64,000 bases of DNA from Paenibacillus gyeongsangnamensis (GCF_027533625.1 NZ_JAQAGZ010000001.1:615464-679463); one strand, 5' to 3'; counted from the stretch's first letter, positions 1 to 8,377 are shown. Notes: generated by a model not told the origin, from the letters alone. A program made the numbers and translations.

Positions 1-2615
1 CCAACTCGTTTAAAGCTGCCGCGGTTTACGGATTTGTATAAACGATAGCCTACCACATCGGTGCTCGGGCTTGCCTGGAACGTGATTACGCTGGCGTCAC
101 CGGAATGGGTGGCTACGACTGTCGTCGGCTCGACAGGCGGTTTGCCGTCGTCCTTCCGGGGATCGGTCTCCGACGGCGCATCCTCTTCGTAGTCCTGAGG
201 CCGGTAGAAATCCAGCGGGCGCTTGCGATCGTCCGGCACCTTATCCAGAATGGAAGCGAGCTCGCGGAACAGCGGCCCCAGAGGCTTCTCCCGCTTGATT
301 ACGGTCTTCTCTTCCACAAAGTCGGAAGGCGTCTCCGGCTGAGCGATATAATTGATTCCATTGTAAGAAACAATCGGCAGACGAACCATGACGTTATCTT
401 CTTCCGTCGGCACGAACTTCTTGTTGAATAAATCGGTTACGAGCTTCCCTGCTTGGGTAACGGCTTCGCTCGGGAGCTTGCCGGAGAGGCTGGATACCGT
501 CATCTCCACGATATCGTCCGGCCGCTTGAATTCCTTGGTCGGGAATAACGCCGGCTTCTTGTCGATGGCCATGTCCATAGCCATGGCCCAAATGTTCTTG
601 GCGCGGTTCGTACCCCCGGTTTTCTTGCTGAGCTTGTTGACTGGCAGCTCGTATCCCGCCCAAACGCCAAGGGTAATATCGGGCGTATAGCCCATAAACC
701 AGGCGTCCGCGTCGTCCTGGGTAGAACCGGTTTTGCCGACGATCGGCACCTTGCCGTAATGCTTGAATTTGCTCATTAAATCCGTAGCCGTTCCTGCGGT
801 GATGACGGTACGCATCATATCGCTCATGAGGTAGGCGGTTTGCGCCGAGAACACGGTGCTGGGCTTCTGCTCATGCTCATAGATCGTCTTGCCGCTCGAA
901 TCCGTAATTTTGCGGATGATGAACGCTTCGTTGAATACGCCTTTATTGTCGATCGTCGCATAGGCGTTCGTCAATTCCTTAACCGAGGTTCCGTACTTCA
1001 GTCCCCCGATGACGCCGGTTTGCGAGAAATAATCGTCCTTCGTGATCGAATGGATCCCCATTTTCTGGGCATAGTCCCATGCGGTATTGATGCCGACCAC
1101 GTCGAGAAACAGCTTGATGGCCGGAATGTTGTAGGATTGGTTCAGCGCCCGCCGCGCCGTGATGAGGCCATGGTAGCCATCGTCCCAGTTCTCGGGAATA
1201 TGGTATCCGTATTTGGTGCCGTCCTTTAAAATAACCGGAGCGTCGTCGATGACCGAAGCCGGTCCGATGGCGCCTTTCTCGATGGCCGGGATGTAAGCGG
1301 CAATCGGCTTCATCGTCGATCCGGGCTGCCGGAAGGCTTGGGTCGCATGGTTAAGCTGCTCCTTGAAGAAGTCGCGGCCTTCGATCATACCGAGGATCGC
1401 TCCGGTCTTGCTGTCCATCATGACGGCGCCGATCTGCTCGTCTCCTTTTACCGGATCGGTGGGGGAGAAATTGTCCTTGTTCTCGGCGATGGCGTGCATC
1501 CCTTCGTAAATATCTTTATCGATGGTCGTATAGACATGATAGCCGCCCCGGTTCAGCTGCGCCTGCATATTTTTCAGCGCTTCGTTATAGGCTTCCGGGC
1601 TTTTCTGAGGATCCAGCTTCGGCTGCTCTACCTTCACCAGCGTTTTAACCGCTTCCTTCTCCACCTCAATCATCAGATACGGGTATGTAGAATACGCTTT
1701 CTTCTGCTTCTCGGCCAAAGATCCCTTCAAATCGAAGGCGAGCGCCTCCTGGTATTGCTGGTCGCTGATCTTGCCCTCCTCCAGCATGCGCCGCAGGACA
1801 AGCTGCTCGCGCTGGACGGCACGCTTGAAGGCGGAGCTGTCGAACTCCCCTTTGCTGTTAAAAGCGGAATAATTGCTCGGCAATTGGGGCAGCCCGGCCA
1901 AATAAGCGGCCTGCGCGGTGCTGAGCTTCGACAAATCGTCGATATTGAAGATGCCCTTGGCCGCGGCCTTGATGCCGTACAAGTTATAACCGGCGGAGCC
2001 GTTGCCGTACGGGATTTTGTTCAAATAAGCGAGCAGAATCTCATCCTTGGACATCAGCCGTTCCATCCGCAGCGCGAGAAAAATTTCCTTCGCCTTCCGG
2101 CTGTCGGCCTTGTCTAATGTAAGGAACACCCGGCGCGCGAGCTGCTGGGTAATCGTGCTGCCGCCGGTTTGAACGTCTTGCCGCAGAAACTTCTGTACAA
2201 TCGCGCGCAGCGTACTTTTCAGATCGATGCCGTGATGCTGATAGAAATTGTTGTCCTCGATGGCCAGTACGGCGTCCTGAACGACCTTGGGAATTTCCGC
2301 CAGCTCCGCCAGCCGCCGGTCTTCTTCGGATCGAAGCTGTCCCATCACGGAATCGTCACCGAAGTAGACGAAGCCGGTTAAAACGTTCTCCTGCACCTGG
2401 GCCGTCATCGCTTCCTTCGTGCGTACCGGGTCGTCCTTGACGAGGGCCGTTACGTAGCCGAACGCGGCACCTGCTGCGAGAAATCCGCCGATGATCCCGG
2501 CGATGAACAGCCATTTGAAAGTCCGCAGCGTATATATTCCGAATGTCCGAAGCATTCCTTTATGTTGTTTTTCTTTTTTCTTTTTCGAATCCTGCTGTTG
2601 TTTCTCCATCTCCAT
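1..2615 (-). CDS. Class A penicillin-binding protein (PBP1A family), 3' end outside window
   Basis: Bifunctional cell-wall synthase: glycosyltransferase (GT51) plus DD-transpeptidase, anchored in the membrane. About 871 residues are visible and the C-terminus lies beyond the edge. After a Lys/Gln-rich cytoplasmic head comes a membrane helix near residues 34-55. Glycosyltransferase motifs follow: EDNNFYQHHG near 120 and GGSTITQQLAR just after. The transpeptidase has the STMK nucleophile near 432, SYN near 493 and KTGS near 626. A Pro/Asp/Glu-rich linker leads to a fibronectin type III-like segment from about residue 823, where the window ends. The start is the first of two ATGs with GGGAGG about 12 nt upstream; the second ATG, two codons later, is possible. 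It is divergent from tyrS. Identity is certain; the exact paralogue is not. Confidence 0.95.
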   Translation of the reverse strand, partial: MEMEKQQQDSKKKKEKQHKGMLRTFGIYTLRTFKWLFIAGIIGGFLAAGAAFGYVTALVKDDPVRTKEAMTAQVQENVLTGFVYFGDDSVMGQLRSEEDRRLAELAEIPKVVQDAVLAIEDNNFYQHHGIDLKSTLRAIVQKFLRQDVQTGGSTITQQLARRVFLTLDKADSRKAKEIFLALRMERLMSKDEILLAYLNKIPYGNGSAGYNLYGIKAAAKGIFNIDDLSKLSTAQAAYLAGLPQLPSNYSAFNSKGEFDSSAFKRAVQREQLVLRRMLEEGKISDQQYQEALAFDLKGSLAEKQKKAYSTYPYLMIEVEKEAVKTLVKVEQPKLDPQKSPEAYNEALKNMQAQLNRGGYHVYTTIDKDIYEGMHAIAENKDNFSPTDPVKGDEQIGAVMMDSKTGAILGMIEGRDFFKEQLNHATQAFRQPGSTMKPIAAYIPAIEKGAIGPASVIDDAPVILKDGTKYGYHIPENWDDGYHGLITARRALNQSYNIPAIKLFLDVVGINTAWDYAQKMGIHSITKDDYFSQTGVIGGLKYGTSVKELTNAYATIDNKGVFNEAFIIRKITDSSGKTIYEHEQKPSTVFSAQTAYLMSDMMRTVITAGTATDLMSKFKHYGKVPIVGKTGSTQDDADAWFMGYTPDITLGVWAGYELPVNKLSKKTGGTNRAKNIWAMAMDMAIDKKPALFPTKEFKRPDDIVEMTVSSLSGKLPSEAVTQAGKLVTDLFNKKFVPTEEDNVMVRLPIVSYNGINYIAQPETPSDFVEEKTVIKREKPLGPLFRELASILDKVPDDRKRPLDFYRPQDYEEDAPSETDPRKDDGKPPVEPTTVVATHSGDASVITFQASPSTDVVGYRLYKSVNRGSFKRV

Positions 2616-2724
2616 TGAACCCGAGTGCCTCCCGTTTGGAAAAGATTCCTTCAACATTATAGCATAATGCCGGCGGAGGAGACACTGATAACTCGGAAAC
2701 ACCCGTTCGCGGAAAGGCCATGGT

Positions 2725-2754
2725 TTGACACTTGTCGGAACTTTGTGATATAAA
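2725..2754 (+). promoter_or_regulatory. SigA-type promoter of the tyrS T-box transcript
   Basis: A perfect -35 TTGACA at 2725-2730 is followed by TATAAA at 2749-2754, an 18-bp spacer (ATATAA gives 17). Transcription would begin near 2761, at the start of the T-box leader. Confidence 0.75.
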
Positions 2755-2760
2755 TAAAGA

Positions 2761-3063
2761 AATTGAACATGGACCAAATGCAATGACGGACCTCCAGTAA
2801 GGCAAAGGATCCCAGCGAATCAGAGAACCGGTGGACGGTGCGAACCGGTGCGCTCCAAGCCCGAATTACAGTCCTGAGCAGGGAAGGGGAACGGCCGCCG
2901 CGAGGCTGGCTGAGTAGTCTTCTGTCCGGGCAGAGCTGCCCGTTATCCTTTGAGTGAAAGCGATAGTGCTTGCCGGCTTCCTTGCCGCGGGCACGCTTTA
3001 ATTAGGGTGGTACCGCGAATTCAAGCCTTTTCGTCCCTTTACCGGGAGGAGAAGGCTTTTTTA
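2761..3063 (+). promoter_or_regulatory. Tyr-specific T-box riboswitch leader
   Basis: The conserved T-box core AGGGTGGTACCGCG occupies 3004-3017 and is followed at once by a strong rho-independent terminator. Upstream is a stem I-like region with an AGAGA motif near 2823, GGTGCGAACCGG near 2837-2848, and GAATTACAG, which places a UAC tyrosine codon in the specifier position at 2867-2869. Uncharged tRNA-Tyr should bind the specifier and the T-box bulge and favour the antiterminator, so that tyrS is read when Tyr-tRNA is short. The downstream gene is tyrS, which agrees with the specifier. Exact helix boundaries were not folded. Confidence 0.93.
3022..3063 (+). terminator. Regulated terminator of the T-box leader
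   Basis: AAGCCTTTTCGTCCC pairs with GGGAGGAGAAGGCTT and a T run follows. In T-box logic the antiterminator uses the T-box core together with the 5' arm of this hairpin. The first dispersed repeat begins at the next base. Confidence 0.9.
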
Positions 3064-3165
3064 GTTGATAAGAATTTATAAGTTTTTCGCAATTTATAGC
3101 TTCGCATCAACCTTGGTAAACGCGCTCGTCCTTGTAAGATAAGGACGGCGTAGCCGTTTATCCTG
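3064..3165 (+). repeat. Dispersed two-hairpin repeat, copy 1
   Basis: First of six full copies of a roughly 102-bp element. The left half is a stem bounded by GTTGAT and ATCAAC, with an inner ATAAGTT/AATTTAT hairpin containing one G-T pair. The right half is bounded by TAAACG and CGTTTA, with an inner CGTCCTTGT/ATAAGGACG hairpin. It starts directly after the T-box terminator and is separated by one G from copy 2, so in read-through transcripts it lies in the tyrS leader. Confidence 0.9.
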
Positions 3166-3166
3166 G

Positions 3167-3268
3167 GTTGATAAGAATTTATAAGTTTTTCGCAACTTAT
3201 AGCTTCGCATCAACCTTGATAAACGCGCTGGTCCTTGTAAAACAAGGACGGCGTAGCCGTTTATCCTG
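3167..3268 (+). repeat. Dispersed two-hairpin repeat, copy 2
   Basis: Tandem partner of copy 1. The left inner hairpin is perfect (ATAAGTT, loop tttcgc, AACTTAT) and the right inner hairpin is GTCCTTGT/ACAAGGAC. It ends 37 bp before the tyrS start codon. Confidence 0.9.
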
Positions 3269-3305
3269 AATTTTAGCTTAGGAACAAGAAGGGGAGTATA
3301 CGCAC

Positions 3306-4565
3306 ATGAACATTTTAGAGGATTTGGAGTTTCGCGGATTGATCCATCAAGTGACCGACCGGGAAGGTCTGGAGAAAAAGCTGAGCAAGGAGCCTACGGC
3401 ACTCTATGTCGGCTTTGACCCTACGGCGGACAGCCTTCATATCGGCAGCCTGCTGCCCATTCTATGCCTGAAAAGGTTCCAACAAGCCGGTCATCTGCCG
3501 ATTGCGCTTGTAGGCGGCGGAACGGGCCTGATCGGGGATCCGAGCGGCAAAGCGAACGAGCGTACGCTGAATACGCAGGAAGTGGTTCAGGAGTGGACGG
3601 AAAAGCTGAGAAAGCAGCTGTCGCGCTTCCTGGACTTTGACGCCAAATCGAATCCGGCGCAAATGGTCAACAACTTCGATTGGCTCGGACCGCTGGACGT
3701 CATTGCATTTCTGCGCGACATCGGCAAGAACTTCTCGGTCAACTACATGCTGGCCAAAGATTCCGTCGATTCGCGGCTCGGCAGAGGGATTTCGTTCACC
3801 GAGTTCAGCTACATGATTCTGCAGGCGTACGATTTCTACAAGTTGAACAAAGACAACAACTGCGCGCTGCAGATCGGCGGAAGCGATCAGTGGGGCAACA
3901 TTACCGCGGGTCTCGAGCTGATCGGCAAGACGACGGGCCGCGACGCGTTCGGCCTGACCATGCCGCTCGTCACGAAAAGCGACGGCACCAAATTCGGGAA
4001 AACCGAAGGCGGTACGATATGGCTGGATGCGGCCAAGACGTCGCCATACCAATTCTATCAATTCTGGATCAATACGGATGACAACGACATCGTGAAATTC
4101 CTGAAATACTTCACCTTCCTGTCTCCGGAACGGATTGCCGAGCTGGAGGAGCAGGTAAAGCAGCAGCCGGAGAAGCGGGAAGCCCAGCGCGTTCTCGCGC
4201 TCGAGGTGACAGAGCTGGTGCACGGCGCGGAAGCGGCGGCCAGCGCAATCCGGATCTCCGAGGTGCTGTTCAGCGGCAACGTTCAGGCGCTGTCCGGCGC
4301 CGAGATCGAGGAAGCGTTCAAGGACGTGCCGTCCACGGAGCTCAGCGGCAGCGAAGACATCGGACTGATCGATCTCCTGCTGGCCGTGAAGGCCGCGCCT
4401 TCCAAGCGTCAAGCGAGACAGGACATCGAGAGCGGCGCCGTATCGATCAACGGGCACAAGTCGACCGAGCTGGAGCGGATCCTTGGGGCAGCCGACCGGG
4501 TGGAAGGCAAGTACATTGTCGTTCGCCGCGGCAAGCGGAACTACTATCTTGTGAAATTTGTGTAA
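3306..4565 (+). CDS. tyrS: Tyrosyl-tRNA synthetase
   Basis: Cytoplasmic class I synthetase that charges tRNA-Tyr. The 419 residues match the usual bacterial length. The HIGH-type signature reads HIGS at residues 45-48, the KMSKS-type loop is KFGKT near 230, and the last 70 residues form an S4-like RNA-binding domain (SKRQARQDIESG, AVSINGHKS). The ATG start has AAGGGGAG about 9 nt upstream. Expression should depend on the T-box leader upstream; the two dispersed repeats lie between that leader and the gene. It is convergent with rpsD. Confidence 0.97.
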   Translation: MNILEDLEFRGLIHQVTDREGLEKKLSKEPTALYVGFDPTADSLHIGSLLPILCLKRFQQAGHLPIALVGGGTGLIGDPSGKANERTLNTQEVVQEWTEKLRKQLSRFLDFDAKSNPAQMVNNFDWLGPLDVIAFLRDIGKNFSVNYMLAKDSVDSRLGRGISFTEFSYMILQAYDFYKLNKDNNCALQIGGSDQWGNITAGLELIGKTTGRDAFGLTMPLVTKSDGTKFGKTEGGTIWLDAAKTSPYQFYQFWINTDDNDIVKFLKYFTFLSPERIAELEEQVKQQPEKREAQRVLALEVTELVHGAEAAASAIRISEVLFSGNVQALSGAEIEEAFKDVPSTELSGSEDIGLIDLLLAVKAAPSKRQARQDIESGAVSINGHKSTELERILGAADRVEGKYIVVRRGKRNYYLVKFV

Positions 4566-4574
4566 GGGGCGAAG

Positions 4575-4602
4575 AAAGGCTGCCGATCGGCAGCCTTTTT
4601 TC
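4575..4602 (+). terminator. tyrS terminator
   Basis: The self-complementary arm GGCTGCCGATCGGCAGCC is followed by six T residues, ten bases after the tyrS stop. Confidence 0.9.
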
Positions 4603-4613
4603 CTAGTGCGCAG

Positions 4614-4658
4614 CAAAAAAAGCCGCCCTTTTCCCTGTAAGGGAAGAGGACGGCTTCT
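4614..4658 (-). terminator. rpsD terminator
   Basis: Read on the minus strand, AAGCCGTCC pairs with GGGCGGCTT (one wobble), with an inner TTCCC/GGGAA helix, and a seven-T run follows. It is separate from the tyrS terminator just beside it. Confidence 0.85.
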
Positions 4659-4673
4659 GCGCTGCCGATTCGA

Positions 4674-5273
4674 TTAGCGGCTGTAGAACTCGACGATTTG
4701 CTTCTCGTCAATTTCTTGTGCCAGCTCGGAACGCTCAGGCAGACGAATGTATTTACCTTCGATAGCCGCATCGTTGAATTCAACGTAAGCCGGCAGGTAG
4801 TTGCGGTTAGCCAAAGCTTCTTTCACGGCCGACAGGTTGCGGCTTCTTTCGCGAAGGCCGATCACGTCGCCAGGAGATACGAGGTAGGACGCGATATCGA
4901 CTTTCTTGCCGTTCACGGTTACGTGGCCGTGAGCGACCAATTGGCGCGCGCCTGCACGGGAGTTGGACAGACCCAGACGGTAAACGAGGTTGTCCAGACG
5001 GCTCTCAAGCAGGAACATGAAGTTCTCGCCCGCGATCCCTTGCAGCTTGTTGGCTTTGTCGAACAGGTTGCGGAATTGCTTCTCGTTCAAGCCGTACATG
5101 TGGCGAAGCTTTTGTTTCTCTTGCAATTGAACGCCGTAGCCGCTCAGCTTCTTGCGTTGGCCCGGACCGTGTTGTCCAGGAGGGAAAGGGCGCTTCAGTT
5201 CTTTGCCGGTACCGCTCAGGGAAATACCTAGACGGCGGCTCAATTTAAATTTAGGACCTGTGTAGCGTGACAT
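4674..5273 (-). CDS. rpsD: 30S ribosomal protein S4
   Basis: Primary 16S rRNA-binding protein that starts 30S assembly; in Firmicutes it also represses its own synthesis by binding its mRNA leader. The 199 residues match the family length. The N-terminus [16 protein letters not shown] and the S4 domain around residues 90-155 ([26 protein letters not shown]) are clear. The ATG has GGAG eight bases upstream. It is a monocistronic unit with its own promoter, a long leader and a terminator, convergent with tyrS, as in related bacilli. Confidence 0.98.
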   Translation of the reverse strand: MSRYTGPKFKLSRRLGISLSGTGKELKRPFPPGQHGPGQRKKLSGYGVQLQEKQKLRHMYGLNEKQFRNLFDKANKLQGIAGENFMFLLESRLDNLVYRLGLSNSRAGARQLVAHGHVTVNGKKVDIASYLVSPGDVIGLRERSRNLSAVKEALANRNYLPAYVEFNDAAIEGKYIRLPERSELAQEIDEKQIVEFYSR

Positions 5274-5476
5274 GTATGGTGAGCTCCTTTGTCATGTAAA
5301 ATAGATGGGTACAGCATTCGGGTGAAGCTCATGCCCGACTTTGCTTGAAGCGTTAAACGCACCTGACAGAAAGAACCAGCCGCGGTCCTGTCAGCAACAA
5401 AATCAGTGAGGGTGACACAAGACTTCCACCATAAACAGCGGGAACCTTGAGGGCTCATACCGATGTTTATTCTCGA
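5274..5476 (-). promoter_or_regulatory. Candidate S4 autoregulatory mRNA leader
   Basis: About 200 nt separate the rpsD promoter from its start codon. On the minus strand this leader has a clear hairpin at 5394-5363 (CTGACAG pairing with CTGTCAG, with GACC/GGTT inside). A small GCG-TTTAA-CGC palindrome lies just downstream. Rpsd leaders in Firmicutes are known to bind S4. The length and structure fit, but I did not match the published consensus base by base. Confidence 0.5.
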
Positions 5477-5482
5477 CTTCTT

Positions 5483-5511
5483 ATTTTATAAGATGAAGAT
5501 AGCCGTGTCAA
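5483..5511 (-). promoter_or_regulatory. SigA-type promoter of rpsD
   Basis: On the minus strand TTGACA (5511-5506) and TAAAAT (5488-5483) are separated by exactly 17 bp. The site lies inside the N-terminal part of the longest reading of the next gene, which argues for the later start of that gene. Confidence 0.8.
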
Positions 5512-5630
5512 GCGTTTATGTCCGTCCGGCGGGAGCATTTTTCATCCTCTTCATTGTCCTGCCCGCAGCGGGCTTCCCATTCGTGAAAAGGATATCATTT
5601 GTGATACAATGGGATAATGTGGAGGGAGGA

Positions 5631-6227
5631 ATGGCCAAGTTGAGCCACTGGAACGTCCATCACTTATCCGATGTCCTGAGCTCATTCGGTTGGTACGGCT
5701 ATGCCGCAGGCATGCTGCTCGTTGTGCTGCAGACGATTTTCCCGTTCGTCCCGTTCGTGCTGGTGGCGGGAGCGAACGTGCTGCTGTTTGGCTTTTGGCT
5801 CGGATACGCCGTGAACTATGTCTTCTCCTGTCTGGGGGCCATACTCTCATTTTTGCTGGTCCGGCGGTACGGACAAGCCTGGGCGATAAAGAAGCTTGCC
5901 CAGTACGGCTATATCGGCAAATTGAACGACAAGCTGGAGCGGCATGGCCTGCTGTACATCATGCTCAGCCGAATCATTCCGATATTCCCTTCGTTCGCCA
6001 TTAATTTGGCGGCTGCCGTCATGAAGGTGAGAGCAAGGGACTTTATTATCGGGAGCATGCTGGGCAAGATGCCCATGATTTTGCTGGAATCGATGATCGG
6101 ACACGATCTTCTGTTTATCCGGCATCATAAGGGACGGCTGCTGCTCCTCCTGGCCATCTTCGTTCTCATGGTCGCCCTGGGCAATCATTATAAGAACAAA
6201 TGGTTTAAAGGCGGCAACAAAACGTAA
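5631..6227 (+). CDS. VTT-domain (TVP38/TMEM64/DedA-like) membrane protein
   Basis: Integral membrane protein of 198 residues with four or five hydrophobic segments. The central VTT-type region contains FVPFVLVAGANVLLFGF near residues 35-51, and RIIPIFPSFAINLAAA follows near 107-122. Members of this superfamily are linked to lipid scrambling or flippase-like activity; no substrate can be assigned here. The frame is open from 5463, but that part covers the rpsD promoter. At 5631 an ATG follows GGAGGGAGGA, with a TGTGATACAAT-type extended -10 shortly upstream, so 5631 is preferred. Divergent from rpsD. Confidence 0.75.
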   Translation: MAKLSHWNVHHLSDVLSSFGWYGYAAGMLLVVLQTIFPFVPFVLVAGANVLLFGFWLGYAVNYVFSCLGAILSFLLVRRYGQAWAIKKLAQYGYIGKLNDKLERHGLLYIMLSRIIPIFPSFAINLAAAVMKVRARDFIIGSMLGKMPMILLESMIGHDLLFIRHHKGRLLLLLAIFVLMVALGNHYKNKWFKGGNKT

Positions 6228-6267
6228 CCCCGAATCGGATCAATGAAAGTAAAAGGAGAATGGTATT

Positions 6268-7383
6268 ATGCGTGATCCCCGTTTACAAACCTTGGCCCGC
6301 AATCTTGTGGGCTACTCTCTGGACGTTAAGCCGGGCGAGAAGGTGCTGATCGAGATGATCGGCTCGGAGCGCGAAATCGTAAAATGCTTGGTGGAGGAAG
6401 TGCATGCTCGCGGCGGGTTTCCCTATGTGGAGCTGATCGATAATGCCGTACGTGCGGAGATGCTGCGCGGAATGACCCGCGAGCAGGCAGAGCACTGGAC
6501 GTCGATGGATCTTCAGCGGATGAAGGACATGGACTGCTATGTGGCGATCCGCGCTGGCGAGAATGTGAATGAAATGTCCGACGTGCCGGAAGAGAAAATG
6601 AAGCTGTACAAGCAAATTTACAGCAAGCAGGTGCACCTCGAGCAGCGTGTCAAACGCACGCGCTGGGTCGTGCTTCGCTACCCTAACGCTTCGATGGCCC
6701 AGCTGGCCGGCATGAGCACGGACCGGTTCGAGGATTTCTACTTCAATGTCTGCAATCTGGATTACGCCAAGATGTCCGCGGCCATGGATCCTCTGCAGGA
6801 GCTTATGAACCGGACGGACCGCGTGCGCATCGTTTCCCCGGGAACGGATATTTCCTTCTCCATCAAAGGCATCGGCTCCGTAAAATGCTGCGGCCGGCGC
6901 AACATTCCCGACGGGGAAGTGTACACGGCACCGGTTCGGAATTCCGTGAACGGCACGATTTCCTATAATACGCCGTCCGTGAATTCCGGCGTGACGTTCG
7001 ACAATATCGTCTTCCGGTTCGAGAACGGCAAAATCGTGGAGGCGACGGCGAACGATACGGACCGCATCAACGAAATTTTGGATACCGACGAGGGCGCGCG
7101 TTATATCGGCGAATTCAGCATCGGCTTCAACCCGCATATCCTGTATCCGATGAAGGATACGCTGTTCGACGAGAAGATCGACGGAAGCCTTCATTTTACG
7201 CCGGGTCAGGCTTACGAGCAGGCCGACAACGGGAACCGGTCCTCCGTTCATTGGGATCTCGTGCTCATCCAGCGGCCGGATTTCGGCGGCGGCGAGATTT
7301 ACTTCGACGACCGTCTGATCCGGAAGGACGGGCGTTTCGTAGTGCCGGAGCTGGCGGGACTCAATCCGGAGTATTTGAAGTAA
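6268..7383 (+). CDS. M29-family aminopeptidase (AmpS/aminopeptidase T-like)
   Basis: Metal-dependent cytosolic exopeptidase that removes N-terminal residues from peptides. Family landmarks in the C-terminal half include PDGEVYTAP, GARYIGEFSIGFN, GSLHFTPGQAYE and SVHWDLV, which hold the metal-binding Glu, His and Asp and the catalytic Tyr region. At 371 residues it is somewhat shorter than aminopeptidase T. The ATG follows AAAAGGAGAATGGTATT. It stands alone, 40 bp after the VTT gene. Confidence 0.87.
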   Translation: MRDPRLQTLARNLVGYSLDVKPGEKVLIEMIGSEREIVKCLVEEVHARGGFPYVELIDNAVRAEMLRGMTREQAEHWTSMDLQRMKDMDCYVAIRAGENVNEMSDVPEEKMKLYKQIYSKQVHLEQRVKRTRWVVLRYPNASMAQLAGMSTDRFEDFYFNVCNLDYAKMSAAMDPLQELMNRTDRVRIVSPGTDISFSIKGIGSVKCCGRRNIPDGEVYTAPVRNSVNGTISYNTPSVNSGVTFDNIVFRFENGKIVEATANDTDRINEILDTDEGARYIGEFSIGFNPHILYPMKDTLFDEKIDGSLHFTPGQAYEQADNGNRSSVHWDLVLIQRPDFGGGEIYFDDRLIRKDGRFVVPELAGLNPEYLK

Positions 7384-7502
7384 GGAAAAGCGGATCATTT
7401 TGATGAATAGTGGTTGCGTGTTATTCTTTTCCAAGGTATCATAGCGTTAGAAAGCGATTTATGTTTTCAAATATTTGTTTATAGACGCATGGAGGGATTC
7501 TT

Positions 7503-7751
7503 ATGCCAAACGCCAACAATGCCGCAATTGTAGAGATCTCGCAAACCGCTAACAAGTTTCGTTCTTCGATTGTACTCCAGTACGATAACAAGTATATCGA
7601 TGTAAAGAGCATTCTGGGCTTGTTCACGACTTTGCTCACGACCAGCAATTACGACCTTCATGTGCACGGACCGGATGCCGAAGAAGCGAAGGCCGCTATG
7701 GCGGAAGTGTTCGCAAAACACGGTCTGACGGTGAACAGCATCCAAGATTAG
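7503..7751 (+). CDS. HPr/Crh-like protein lacking the catalytic histidine
   Basis: The 82-residue product aligns with the body of HPr and Crh: QTANKF corresponds to HPr QTASKY, and DVKSILGL to the region around regulatory Ser46 (KSIMGV). The N-terminus is too short to contain the first strand and the active-site loop, so there is no counterpart of His15. An in-frame stop at 7482 and the GGAGGG at 7491-7496 rule out a longer start. It could not carry PTS phosphate on His; a regulatory role through the conserved Ser, as for Crh, is an inference. Monocistronic, with its own terminator. Confidence 0.75.
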   Translation: MPNANNAAIVEISQTANKFRSSIVLQYDNKYIDVKSILGLFTTLLTTSNYDLHVHGPDAEEAKAAMAEVFAKHGLTVNSIQD

Positions 7752-7770
7752 GAAACGAAATTGGCGAATC

Positions 7771-7810
7771 AAAGGCATTTCCGCCCCGGCGGAGGTGCCT
7801 TTTGTTTTTT
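7771..7810 (+). terminator. Terminator after the HPr-like gene
   Basis: AAGGCA and TCCGCC pair with GGCGGA and TGCCTT; a T-rich tract follows. Confidence 0.8.
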
Positions 7811-7975
7811 GGGCGGCCAAGGCTTGTTTCTTGCGCGAATTTCGACTATATTAAAGTTAGGGAATGTGAGCGGGCAAGCTGATAGGCTCACGTCACTTTG
7901 GGGAAACTAGGAAGGCGATGCGGTCCTCTCCCGAGGAAGAAGCGGAGCCGAAGATGTATACAGGGGGGAAGCGCC

Positions 7976-8266
7976 GTGTCATCATCGGATTTGCTGCTTG
8001 GCTTGTCGCAGAAAGCGCTGCAATTGCTGCAGGAGGATGCCGACAAGATCGAGAAGCTCATCGAAGTGCAGATGGAGAACCTGACGACGAGACAGTGTCC
8101 TCTGTATGAAGAGGTCTTAGATACGCAGATGTACGGGTTATCCAGAGAGATTGATTTTGCGATTCGGGCGGAGCTGATTCAGGAATCGGCCGGCAAGCAG
8201 ATCATGGTCAAGCTGGAGCGTAATCTTGCGCAGCTATACGAAGCGCTCAGTCAAAGCAAAGAGTAA
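7976..8266 (+). CDS. ylaN: YlaN family protein (UPF0358)
   Basis: The 96-residue product is strongly YlaN-like: [35 protein letters not shown] and [10 protein letters not shown]. In B. subtilis YlaN is linked to iron homeostasis through the Fur regulator. The frame is open from 7898, but the preferred start is GTG at 7976, just after GGGGGGAAGC, which gives the family's usual length and a leucine-rich first helix. It is convergent with the Ca2+/H+ antiporter gene. Confidence 0.85.
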   Translation: MSSSDLLLGLSQKALQLLQEDADKIEKLIEVQMENLTTRQCPLYEEVLDTQMYGLSREIDFAIRAELIQESAGKQIMVKLERNLAQLYEALSQSKE

Positions 8267-8297
8267 CCTTTTCGAGCAAAGGGTTGCTCTTTTTTGT
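8260..8297 (+). terminator. ylaN terminator
   Basis: AGAGTAACC pairs with GGTTGCTCT (one G-T pair), followed by TTTTTTG; it begins inside the ylaN stop codon region. Confidence 0.85.
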
Positions 8298-8320
8298 TGG
8301 TCCGGCAGCAGGAGCAATGA

Positions 8321-8363
8321 GCAAAGGCATCCTCATCGCCTTAGGCGGCAAGGATGCCTTTGC
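8321..8363. repeat. Intergenic inverted repeat between ylaN and cax
   Basis: GCAAAGGCATCC pairs perfectly with GGATGCCTTTGC, with an inner CGCC/GGCG. No T run follows on either strand. It could be a processed 3' end or a weak terminator for the minus-strand cax gene. Confidence 0.6.
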
Positions 8364-8377
8364 TGTGGGAGGCAGAC

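Noticed and set aside
3064..3268. Dispersed repeats as insertion sequence remnants
   Set aside because: No transposase fragment and no target duplications; the conserved two-stem structure and terminator association fit a REP-like or RNA element better.
3462..4616. 384-residue open frame antisense to tyrS
   Set aside because: Shadow of tyrS; no ribosome-binding site or recognisable domain.
5463..5630. 56-residue N-terminal extension of the VTT protein
   Set aside because: It overlaps the rpsD promoter and lacks an RBS, whereas 5631 has an excellent one.
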